Of a stretch of DNA of 64,000 nucleotides, positions 1 to 7,873 are shown one piece after another. Under the pieces are notes generated by a model. The model had not been told where the DNA came from. It was given only the letters and a program-made list of their open reading frames with translations, and searched no databases. The position numbers and the translations under genes were made by a program. Positions within the stretch are counted from its first letter, which is position 1; every line of letters starts with the position of its first letter. The stretch comes from Hanamia caeni (GTDB taxonomy: Bacteria > Bacteroidota > Bacteroidia > Chitinophagales > Chitinophagaceae), in NCBI RefSeq assembly GCF_003721595.1, contig NZ_RJJR01000002.1, forward strand, positions 372,001-436,000. Reading direction: 5' to 3'.

Positions 1-1964
1 CTGTATTTTGTATCCAAAATATTATCCGCGCCCGCAAAAATTATAGCGCCGGTTTTTTTATCCACATTGATTTTAAATCCCAGTTTCGCACCTAAAAGAC
101 TATAGGATGAACCATAAACAGAATTCGCATCGTTGAGCGCAATTTTATCTGAATAATTATAAGTTACGTTTAAAGTGAGGCCGGCTTTTGATTGCACGTC
201 GATGCCTGCCACCACTACATTTGGCGCGGCGCCTGGCAATTTATTTTTTGAAAAATCATCATTTACCTGCTTAAAATTTCCATAATGAAAATCGTGTAAA
301 GCATAGCTGGCCCATACTTTCGTAGCGCTGATAAATTGGCGCGGCCTGTCTGTTAATTGATACGAAGAGTACGCTTCTATTCCTTTTTGCTTGGTACTAC
401 CTGCATTCACATAATAATAAACGCCGTCCACATCAATTCGTTGCACTATGGTGTTGTTCAAATCAAACAGGAAGGCGCTTATATCAAAATAAAGTCTGTT
501 ACTCAAAGTAGCTCCTTTGAATCCCAATTCATAATCCATTCCATCTACAGGTTGCAAATTTTTTCCGAACAAACCATCCGACCTAAGTACTTCAGAAACT
601 GTAGGCGGAGAAAAACCACGGGCAATGCTTACGTAGGCAGACATCTGTTTTTTCAATTGCTTAAGAACGGCGAGATGTGGCGCTATTTGATTTTTAAAAA
701 TTCTTTCCTGTGTGGTGGAAGGCCTTGCATGAAGATTTACATCACTGATAGAAGATTTGTTCATGCTGGCGCCGCCGGTTATTGACCAGCCTTTGGGCAA
801 TTCCAGGTTTGCCTGGGCAAAAATCATGTATTGCCAGTTGTTTAGATTATCGTCAGATTGTAATGAATCTGCAGTGCCGTGCAAGTTGCTATAATCTCTT
901 GTATTAAAAAATCCTTTTTGAGCCTCCGCTCCGAAATCAATCTGGAGGTCGGATTGTTTAATTTTCTTTTTGAATTCAAATACGCTTCTGCCTCCAAAAT
1001 GCGGCTCCTGGCGGTATTCATACACCCTGATGCCGGGGTTAGTAAAATCGGTATAAGATCCATACACTGAAGTCTTGTTATACCAATGATCATTGAACAC
1101 GTAGTGACTACTAAATGACGTCAAAAATATCTTCTGATAAATGGCTGCTTTCGCCTGCACTGCGCCGGGAAACGGCCCCGCCGCAGGTCGTGCCTGTTTA
1201 GGGTCAGCATTGTATTGAGTAAGATTCAGGCCGCCGGGCGTTTGATAGTAGAGATCGCTGTAAGACATAAAAGCATGAAGCGATTGTTTGTCGCTTACTT
1301 TCAATTGGGTTTCCCAGTTCGCGATATCTCTGCGCATTTTTGCCTGTTGCCGGTATCCATCACTGGTTTGATGAGAAAAATTGAAACTGTTTCCCCGGTT
1401 GGCATTACCGGTTTTTACATTGGCATTGATGCTATGCGTGTTATAGCTTCCGGCTGAATAATCAATTGATGCTCCCGCATTCCATACATCGGGCAATGTA
1501 TTAATAAGCATTGCTCCTCCGATTCCGGCGCCATATAAGCTGCTGGCAGGCCCTTTGACAATTTCTATTGAATTGAAATTGTAAAAGCTCAATTGATTTA
1601 AATAGGTATTGCCACTCGGGTCTGTAAGCGGAATATCATTCAAGTAAATTTTTACATCCCTCACACCAAATGGCGAGCGTAATGAACTGCCACGGATATT
1701 AAGCCGGTAGCTTCCCGGAGATCTTTCTTCCATACTTACACCGGGCGTAATATTGACGGCGGGCAAAATTGACAAGTTGCCAAAACGGTTTAACTGCGAC
1801 TGCCCGATGACACTTACAGGCGCTGCGACCTTTATCAGGCTTCGGTTTTGTTCATACGCTTTTACAATCACATTTTCTAAAATCAGGGCCGAATCTTCGT
1901 TATAAATGTGTTGAGCTGAGACAGAAAACGGAAGTAATACAAAAATTATAAGGAAATGCTTCAT
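1..1964 (-). CDS. TonB-dependent outer-membrane receptor (partial, C-terminus off window)
   Basis: The reading frame runs uninterrupted from an ATG at 1964 to the window edge, giving about 654 visible residues. It begins with a signal peptide (MKHFLIIFVLL...SVSA-Q) followed by a plug domain at about residues 30-150. Plug landmarks seen are NIRGSSLRSPFG, a DVKIYLNDIPL strand and SIEIVKGPASSLYGAG. The rest is the repetitive aromatic beta-strand pattern of a 22-strand barrel. There is no N-terminal carboxypeptidase-like or SusC-type extension, so it resembles siderophore/cobalamin-type receptors more than polysaccharide-utilisation ones. Substrate cannot be read from the sequence. It is divergent from the permease at 2023. 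The C-terminal barrel strands are missing because the window ends. Confidence 0.93.
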   Translation of the reverse strand, partial: MKHFLIIFVLLPFSVSAQHIYNEDSALILENVIVKAYEQNRSLIKVAAPVSVIGQSQLNRFGNLSILPAVNITPGVSMEERSPGSYRLNIRGSSLRSPFGVRDVKIYLNDIPLTDPSGNTYLNQLSFYNFNSIEIVKGPASSLYGAGIGGAMLINTLPDVWNAGASIDYSAGSYNTHSINANVKTGNANRGNSFNFSHQTSDGYRQQAKMRRDIANWETQLKVSDKQSLHAFMSYSDLYYQTPGGLNLTQYNADPKQARPAAGPFPGAVQAKAAIYQKIFLTSFSSHYVFNDHWYNKTSVYGSYTDFTNPGIRVYEYRQEPHFGGRSVFEFKKKIKQSDLQIDFGAEAQKGFFNTRDYSNLHGTADSLQSDDNLNNWQYMIFAQANLELPKGWSITGGASMNKSSISDVNLHARPSTTQERIFKNQIAPHLAVLKQLKKQMSAYVSIARGFSPPTVSEVLRSDGLFGKNLQPVDGMDYELGFKGATLSNRLYFDISAFLFDLNNTIVQRIDVDGVYYYVNAGSTKQKGIEAYSSYQLTDRPRQFISATKVWASYALHDFHYGNFKQVNDDFSKNKLPGAAPNVVVAGIDVQSKAGLTLNVTYNYSDKIALNDANSVYGSSYSLLGAKLGFKINVDKKTGAIIFAGADNILDTKY

Positions 1965-2010
1965 CAGAGATATGTGCTTAATCAGGCACAAAAGTAACCA
2001 ATAATATTTC

Positions 2011-2018
2011 TATCTTTC
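2011..2018 (+). promoter_or_regulatory. -7-like box TATCTTTC upstream of the amino-acid permease
   Basis: The octamer differs from the Bacteroidota -7 consensus TAnnTTTG only at the last base and ends 4 nt before the ATG at 2023. A start site placed the usual few bases downstream would give a leaderless or near-leaderless mRNA. No convincing -33 TTG was picked out. Confidence 0.35.
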
Positions 2019-2022
2019 CTTT

Positions 2023-3408
2023 ATGAAACTTACGAAGCAGCTTTCACTATTTGATTTTACAATCATTATGGTAAGCCTCGTAATTGGTATGGGAATTTTT
2101 CGTACGCCTTCCAATGTAGCCATGGCCGTGGGCAGCCCGGCCGTTTTTTATGCCGCCTGGATTGTGGGCGGATTCATTGCATTATGCGGCGCTCTTACCT
2201 ATGCAGAAATTGGCAGCCGCATGCCGGTTACCGGCGGTTATTACAAAGTGATTGCCTTTGCGTATCATCCCTCGATTGCCTTTGCTATCAATTGTATCAT
2301 CCTTGTTTCCAACGCGGCCTCGCTCGCGGCTGTTGCGCTGGTGGGTGGCGAATATATTACAGGGGTTTTAATTCCGGCGTCGCAGCAACAGCGATGGATA
2401 TCTAATCCGGAAAACACGCTTTATATCCAACATTTACAAATTGGTATTGCTATTTGCGCTGTCATTATTTTTTATGGGCTTAATTTGATGGGATTAAAGA
2501 TGAGTGCCCGCGCACAGAATATTCTGACAGTAATTAAAATCCTGATGGTGATTGCGCTGATAAGCCCTTTATTTTTTGCCGGCAGTTCTTCTGCAAATAC
2601 AGTTGTTACTCATGTTTCCACCGCTTCTCCTGCATTCGTAGAATATTTAAAATCATTTGGCATTGGCCTGGTAGCGGTAAGTTTTACTTACGGTGGCTAT
2701 CAGCAAACAATAAACTTTGGAGAAGAAGTAGTACAGCCGAAAAAAACCATTCCGCGCGGCATTTTTTTCGGAATCATCATTATTATCCTGCTTTATTTTT
2801 TTATCAATTATGCCTATGTAAATGTGATCGGTTTTGAGCGGTTAAAAACGGCAAAAAATATTGCAGCTATTATGGCTTCAAAAGTTTTTGGCCAAAATGC
2901 TGAAAAAATTCTATCCGTGTTGCTTTTTTTAAGTGTACTCGCCTACGTAAATATTACGCTGATGAGCAACCCGAGAGTAATGGCCGCCATGAGTGATGAT
3001 AACATTTTGCCACCTGCATTTAAAAAACGAAACGTAAAGACAGAAGCACTTACCACTTCACTTACTGTTTTTTCAATCCTTTGCGTTTTTATCATTTTCT
3101 GGGCGAAGGAATTTGACACCATCCTGAGCTTTACCATTTTTTTGGATTGTTTTGGAATGGCGTTTTCGGCCGGATCCATTTTTATCATCCGGAAAAAAAC
3201 TTCATACCTTGATGACAGCGGCATTTACATAATGAAACTTTATCCACTGTTGCCTTTGATTTTTATAGCGGCTTATGTATTTGTTGGAATCAGTATTTTA
3301 GTGACCAATACGAAAATATCCCTTGTTGGGCTGGCGGTATTGGCAGCATTTATTATTTTTTATTTTGTAGCAGAGAAATTAAAAGAACAAAAAAATATGC
3401 ATCAATAA
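2023..3408 (+). CDS. APC-superfamily amino-acid permease
   Basis: 461 residues, about twelve hydrophobic segments, no signal peptide: an inner-membrane amino-acid transporter of the APC superfamily. TM1 holds the family's glycine-rich unwound helix (VIGMGIFRTP, about residues 21-30), and the SFTYGGYQQTINFGEEV stretch near residue 230 matches TM6 of L-type exchangers/SteT-like transporters. Substrate is not predictable beyond an amino acid. The ATG at 2023 is chosen because it directly precedes an LSLFDF segment typical of the family start. It is divergent from the TonB receptor and about 100 bp upstream of a Cys/Met-metabolism PLP enzyme, so a sulfur-amino-acid substrate is possible, but that is inference. 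Confidence 0.88.
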   Translation: MKLTKQLSLFDFTIIMVSLVIGMGIFRTPSNVAMAVGSPAVFYAAWIVGGFIALCGALTYAEIGSRMPVTGGYYKVIAFAYHPSIAFAINCIILVSNAASLAAVALVGGEYITGVLIPASQQQRWISNPENTLYIQHLQIGIAICAVIIFYGLNLMGLKMSARAQNILTVIKILMVIALISPLFFAGSSSANTVVTHVSTASPAFVEYLKSFGIGLVAVSFTYGGYQQTINFGEEVVQPKKTIPRGIFFGIIIIILLYFFINYAYVNVIGFERLKTAKNIAAIMASKVFGQNAEKILSVLLFLSVLAYVNITLMSNPRVMAAMSDDNILPPAFKKRNVKTEALTTSLTVFSILCVFIIFWAKEFDTILSFTIFLDCFGMAFSAGSIFIIRKKTSYLDDSGIYIMKLYPLLPLIFIAAYVFVGISILVTNTKISLVGLAVLAAFIIFYFVAEKLKEQKNMHQ

Positions 3409-3506
3409 ATCAAATGCAGTATCAGTTGTAAAAGTTAGTAAAGCAATAAATAGTAAGAATTTTATTTTGAAGAAATAATACACACTTAAGTTTAAATACA
3501 GAATCC

Positions 3507-4679
3507 ATGGATTCGAAATCAATTTCATATATCATCAATGAGCTTGGAGAAGACAGGGAGAACTATTTTAATGCAGTTTCTCCGCCAATCATTCAAACCA
3601 GTAATTTTTCATTCACCAAAGTGGATCAGCTTCGCAAAGCATTTGAAGATGAATATTCTACTTTTTTATACAGCCGTGGCTTAAATCCAACTGTCCGGAT
3701 TTTATCTCAAAAGCTTGCTGCGCTTGATGGAGCAGAAGATTGCCTGGTGTGCAACAGTGGCGCCTCGGCGATATTTGCCGCTGTTTTGTCGCAGGTGAAA
3801 AGCGGAGATCATATTATTTCTGTAGATCAACCTTATACATGGGCGCAAAAACTGTTCAATAATATTTTGCCGAAATTTGATGTGTCAGTGACGTATGTGG
3901 ATGGAAGGGCTATAGAGAATTTTGAAGCTGCCGTGCGCCCAAACACCCGCATTATTTACCTTGAAACTCCGAATAGCTGGAGTTTTTATTTGCAGGAACT
4001 GGAAGCGGTATCAAAATTGGCGCGCTCAAAAAATGTTATTACTATCTGCGATAACAGTTATTGCACCCCATTATACCAAAGGCCAATTGATTTTGGCATT
4101 GACCTGGTTTTGCAAAGCGCTACCAAATATTTAAACGGCCACAGCGACGTGGTAGCCGGTGTATTAAGTGGCAAAAAAATATTGATTGAAAAAATTTTCA
4201 ACAGTGAATATCTAAATATGGGAATTGGCATTTCTCCTTTTAATGCCTGGCTCATTCTTCGCGGATTAAGAACACTTCCTTCGCGTTTGGAAAAGAGTTC
4301 GATTACCACAAAAAAAATTATCAGTTACCTGGAAAGCCGTGACGAAGTAGAAGAAGTTCATTATCCGTTTAATCCAAACTTCCCTCAATATAAGCTCGCC
4401 CAAAAGCAAATGCTTGGCGCAGGCGGACTGTTTTCTTTTGTTCTGAAAACAAAAACCATCCGGGAGATTGAAAATTTTTGCGAGGGACTGAAACATATTT
4501 TAATGGCCGTAAGTTGGGGCGGCCACGAATCGCTGGTCATTCCCGGATGTGCATCCATAAGGCCAAATGAATTTGATCCGAATAATAAAGTTCACCGAAG
4601 ATTGAGAATGTACACAGGCCTTGAAGAAGCGGATTATTTAATTGAAGATCTAGAAGGGGGCTTTAGTAAAATGGCTTAA
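3507..4679 (+). CDS. Cys/Met metabolism PLP-dependent enzyme (cystathionine gamma-synthase/lyase family)
   Basis: 390 residues, the normal length for this fold-type I family. The Schiff-base lysine is K207 in SATKYLNGHSDVVAG, the pyridine-binding aspartate is D182 (CDNSY), and the phosphate/substrate motif YSRGLNPT (R57) is present. The region normally reading YGGT has become PYTWAQ (Y110 kept, both glycines lost), so it is a divergent member. Family activities include cystathionine beta- or gamma-lyase, gamma-synthase, methionine gamma-lyase and O-acetylhomoserine sulfhydrylase, and the sequence does not choose among them. It lies downstream of the permease with about 100 bp between them and may share its role. 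Confidence 0.85.
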   Translation: MDSKSISYIINELGEDRENYFNAVSPPIIQTSNFSFTKVDQLRKAFEDEYSTFLYSRGLNPTVRILSQKLAALDGAEDCLVCNSGASAIFAAVLSQVKSGDHIISVDQPYTWAQKLFNNILPKFDVSVTYVDGRAIENFEAAVRPNTRIIYLETPNSWSFYLQELEAVSKLARSKNVITICDNSYCTPLYQRPIDFGIDLVLQSATKYLNGHSDVVAGVLSGKKILIEKIFNSEYLNMGIGISPFNAWLILRGLRTLPSRLEKSSITTKKIISYLESRDEVEEVHYPFNPNFPQYKLAQKQMLGAGGLFSFVLKTKTIREIENFCEGLKHILMAVSWGGHESLVIPGCASIRPNEFDPNNKVHRRLRMYTGLEEADYLIEDLEGGFSKMA

Positions 4680-4780
4680 GCTATTTAAAAAATCTTTTTT
4701 CAAAACTGTCATTTACAATAAAGCTTTTGCCACTTATCACAATTTTAACTCATTTGTGAACTTACTTTATGGCGTTCTTT

Positions 4781-4788
4781 TATATTTG
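4781..4788 (+). promoter_or_regulatory. -7 box TATATTTG for the tolC-like gene
   Basis: Perfect match to TAnnTTTG, ending 3 nt before the ATG at 4792. A TTTG at 4753-4756 could be the -33 element, with a slightly long 24-nt spacer. The transcript would start at or next to the start codon, implying a leaderless mRNA if this promoter is the one used. Confidence 0.5.
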
Positions 4789-4791
4789 CAA

Positions 4792-6246
4792 ATGCAAAAA
4801 TTTATAGTAACCGTACTTATTCTTTTTATAGCTACTGATATTTCTGCACAAAAAAAATGGACACTGCAGGAATGTGTGGATTATGCAATGGAGCATAATA
4901 TTTCAATAAAACAATCAGCACTGCAGTCCGACCTTTCTGCTATAACTTATAAGCAAAGCAAGCTTTCTCAAATACCCACTGCTAATTTTTCTAACAGCGA
5001 TGGCTATCGTTTTGGTAAATCTCAGAATCCATCTACCGGTATTTTGGAAAACCAGAATTACTTTACAGTTGGCTTAAATCTTCAGACCAGTGCCGAAATT
5101 TTTAACTGGTTTTCGAAAAAGAATACAATTCTTGCCAACGAATGGTCATTGGCAGCTTCCAAAGCTGCGACTGATAAATTGAAGAATGACATTGCTTTAT
5201 CTGTTGCCAACTCTTACCTGCAGGTGCTGCTGGCGCGGGAGCAGGAAAAAATTGCAGAAGTGCAGGTAACACAATCACGCTCGCAACTGGAAATTGTGAA
5301 TAAACAAGTTGCCGCTGGCTCTTTGCCTGAATTGAATGCAGTAGAGATTGAATCCCAATTGGCCAATGATACTTCTAATTTGATTACCGCTGCCGGAAAT
5401 GTTACGCAGGCTAAATACGTGTTGATGTCTTATATGAACATTGATGCTGCCGATTCATTTGATGTAGATGAACCTCCGATTGACAAAATACCATTACAAC
5501 CTATTGGCGATTTACAACCGGAAGACGTTTATGCATCTGCATTAAAAAATCTCCCTCAGCAAAAAGTGAACAACTTTAATATTAAGGCGGCTGAAAAAGA
5601 TATGCTGGCCGCCAAAGGAGCGCTTTATCCCAGCATATCCGCATTTGGTGGCCTGAGCAATAGTTATGGATATTCGCGAACACCTTATTATACCCAGGTA
5701 TTTAGCGGGTATAAGCAAAGCGGCCTTGTAGTAATGGATGCAATGGGCAATATTATTAACGATTACAATATTCAACAGCCCACGTTCGTGAACGGGCAGA
5801 AGAAATTTATTACGTCCCCCAATTTTGGAACCCAGTTTAATGACAACTTTGGGCAAACCATCGGTATAAGTTTGAGTGTCCCGATTTTTAATGGATGGCA
5901 GGCAAAGGCCGGTTACCAGCGTTCCAAAATCAATTTGCGGAATATGCAATACCAGGAGCAACTGGATAATCAAACCTTAAAGCAGGATATATACCAGGCT
6001 TATAATGCGGCAATAGTGGCCAGGCAAAAATTTGCTTCTTCATCAAAAGCTGTGGAATCGGCACAAAAAACCTACGATTATACATTGTTGCGATATAATG
6101 TAGGAATGATCGGAACGCTTGACCTGATAACCAATCAAAACAATTTATTTACGGCCAAACTGCAATATGTGATTAACCAGTTTGATTATATATTTAAAAT
6201 GAAAGTGCTGGAATATTACAAAGGGCAGGGATTAAAGCTGGAATAA
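4792..6246 (+). CDS. TolC-family outer-membrane efflux protein
   Basis: 484 residues from the ATG at 4792. A GTG 36 nt upstream is in frame but would put 12 residues before the signal peptide (MQKFIVTVLILFIATDISAQ), so the ATG is preferred. The mature protein begins with WTLQECVDYAMEHN, the typical OEP entry of Bacteroidota TolC proteins, followed by two repeated halves with long coiled-coil helices and NYFTVGLNL/IGISLSVPIFNGW beta-barrel strands. It forms the outer-membrane exit duct of tripartite efflux or type I secretion. The adaptor gene follows at 6432. No inner-membrane pump is seen in this cluster. Confidence 0.9.
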   Translation: MQKFIVTVLILFIATDISAQKKWTLQECVDYAMEHNISIKQSALQSDLSAITYKQSKLSQIPTANFSNSDGYRFGKSQNPSTGILENQNYFTVGLNLQTSAEIFNWFSKKNTILANEWSLAASKAATDKLKNDIALSVANSYLQVLLAREQEKIAEVQVTQSRSQLEIVNKQVAAGSLPELNAVEIESQLANDTSNLITAAGNVTQAKYVLMSYMNIDAADSFDVDEPPIDKIPLQPIGDLQPEDVYASALKNLPQQKVNNFNIKAAEKDMLAAKGALYPSISAFGGLSNSYGYSRTPYYTQVFSGYKQSGLVVMDAMGNIINDYNIQQPTFVNGQKKFITSPNFGTQFNDNFGQTIGISLSVPIFNGWQAKAGYQRSKINLRNMQYQEQLDNQTLKQDIYQAYNAAIVARQKFASSSKAVESAQKTYDYTLLRYNVGMIGTLDLITNQNNLFTAKLQYVINQFDYIFKMKVLEYYKGQGLKLE

Positions 6247-6431
6247 AAATTCTGTAGCCGGTGAAATTGGGCCGATGACAGACAAATTAAAGTAGTGTAA
6301 ATTAAAAACTATAATGAATTAATTTAAAACCGGGCGCAACTTTTATGAATGGTGTAATTATCTTTTACAAACGCCGCGTTTTAAAATTCTATAAATAAAA
6401 ATTATTTCAACAAAGCCCCGAAACACGCATT

Positions 6432-7799
6432 ATGAATAAAACTCTTAAATGGATAATTATTGTTTTGGTAGTATTAATTGTAGCATTAATAGTACTGAAA
6501 AAAGCAGGAATAATAGGAAAAGATGAAGGCACCAAAGTAACCGCAGAGAAGGTAGCGCGACGCACAATTGTAGAGACCGTAAACGCCAGCGGTAAAATTT
6601 ATCCGGTAGTGGAAGTTAAACTAAGCCCTGATATTTCCGGAGAAATAGTTGAGCTTGATGTGGCCGAAGGCGATAGCGTAAAAAAGGGCCAGGTGCTTGC
6701 GAAAATCTATGGCGATATTTATTTGACACAAAAAGACCAGGCAGAAGCTGTGGTTAAACAGCAACAGGCGCAGCTAGCCGATGCGCAGGCATCCATAGGC
6801 GCTTTGGAGGCGAATCTTGCACAGGCAAAGGAAACTTTCAACATGCAAAAGCAATTGTATGATCAAAAAGTGATTTCAAAAAATGAGTTCAACACGGCTG
6901 AAGCCAATTATAAATCAGCAATTGCAAATCTTAATGCGGCAAAAGAAGGCATACACGGTAGCATGGCTGGTGTGCAAAGCGCACAGGCTGCATTGCAAAA
7001 AGCCAATAAAGATTTAAGGCTGGCAACCCTTGTTTCGCCGATGGATGGAATTGTTTCCCTGTTGAGCGTAAAAAAAGGAGAAAGAGTAGTGGGAAGCTCA
7101 ATGATGGCCGGAACAGAAATGATGCGCATAGCAGACATGAGCAAAATGGAAGTAAGAGTAGATGTTGGCGAAAATGATGTTCCCAAGGTAAGGCTTGGCG
7201 ATAGTGCCACCATTGAAGTAGATGCTTATAACGACAGAAAATTCGCAGGCGTGGTTACACAAATTGCGAGCAGCAGCAATGGTGCTGCTACTCAAAGCGA
7301 CCTTGCCAATACAACCACCGATGTTACCAATTATAAAGTGTATATCCGCTTAAATCCGGATTCTTATAGGGATTTGCTGGAGGGGCCGAACAAAAAAAGA
7401 TTCCCCTTCAGGCCGGGAATGAGTGCCAGCGCAGATATTCAAACCAAAACACATGATAACGTTTTATCCATTCCAATCAATGCGGTAACTACAAGGGAAA
7501 AAAATGATTCTACCAAAGCGCCAGGCGCCAACAAGCCTGCTAGTGATGATGCAGCAGCTAACACAACCAATGTTGATGATTTGGATATTGTAGTATTTGT
7601 TGTACAGGCAGATGGTAAAGTAAAAATGCAAAAAGTAAAAACCGACATCCAGGATATTAATTACATAGAAATAACAGATGGGCTAAAAGAGGGCGATGAA
7701 GTGGTTACAGGCCCTTATGATGTGGTTTCGAAAACACTCAAAAATGGTGATAAAGTAAAGGTAGTTCCCAAAAGTGAAATTTTTAGCGCTAAGAAGTAA
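6432..7799 (+). CDS. HlyD/MacA-type membrane-fusion (periplasmic adaptor) protein
   Basis: 455 residues with one N-terminal membrane anchor (about residues 7-23). A biotinyl-lipoyl-like half follows (ISGEIVELDVAEGDSVKKGQVLAKI, about 75-100), then a coiled-coil hairpin rich in Ala/Gln (about 105-190), the second lipoyl half (ATLVSPMDGIVSLLSVKKGERV) and beta-barrel/membrane-proximal domains. This order matches MacA-like adaptors that bridge an ABC or RND pump to TolC. The segment at about 355-385 is a low-complexity Ala/Asn/Asp linker. Partner: the TolC-like protein 185 bp upstream. MacB-type ABC subunits, expected next, are absent; the next gene is convergent. Confidence 0.88.
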   Translation: MNKTLKWIIIVLVVLIVALIVLKKAGIIGKDEGTKVTAEKVARRTIVETVNASGKIYPVVEVKLSPDISGEIVELDVAEGDSVKKGQVLAKIYGDIYLTQKDQAEAVVKQQQAQLADAQASIGALEANLAQAKETFNMQKQLYDQKVISKNEFNTAEANYKSAIANLNAAKEGIHGSMAGVQSAQAALQKANKDLRLATLVSPMDGIVSLLSVKKGERVVGSSMMAGTEMMRIADMSKMEVRVDVGENDVPKVRLGDSATIEVDAYNDRKFAGVVTQIASSSNGAATQSDLANTTTDVTNYKVYIRLNPDSYRDLLEGPNKKRFPFRPGMSASADIQTKTHDNVLSIPINAVTTREKNDSTKAPGANKPASDDAAANTTNVDDLDIVVFVVQADGKVKMQKVKTDIQDINYIEITDGLKEGDEVVTGPYDVVSKTLKNGDKVKVVPKSEIFSAKK

Positions 7800-7873
7800 T
7801 TACAATTGCTTCTTATAAAAAAGCAAGCGCTACAGAATAAAAACCGTGATGATTTGTGCCTTTACTGTTCCCG

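Noticed and set aside
357-785. 142-residue + strand ORF inside the TonB receptor gene
   Set aside because: Composition is a shadow of the receptor on the opposite strand; the receptor frame explains the region and runs off the window edge.
4756-4791. GTG start for the TolC-like gene
   Set aside because: Twelve extra residues would precede a clear signal peptide, and the GTG lies within the promoter -33 element.
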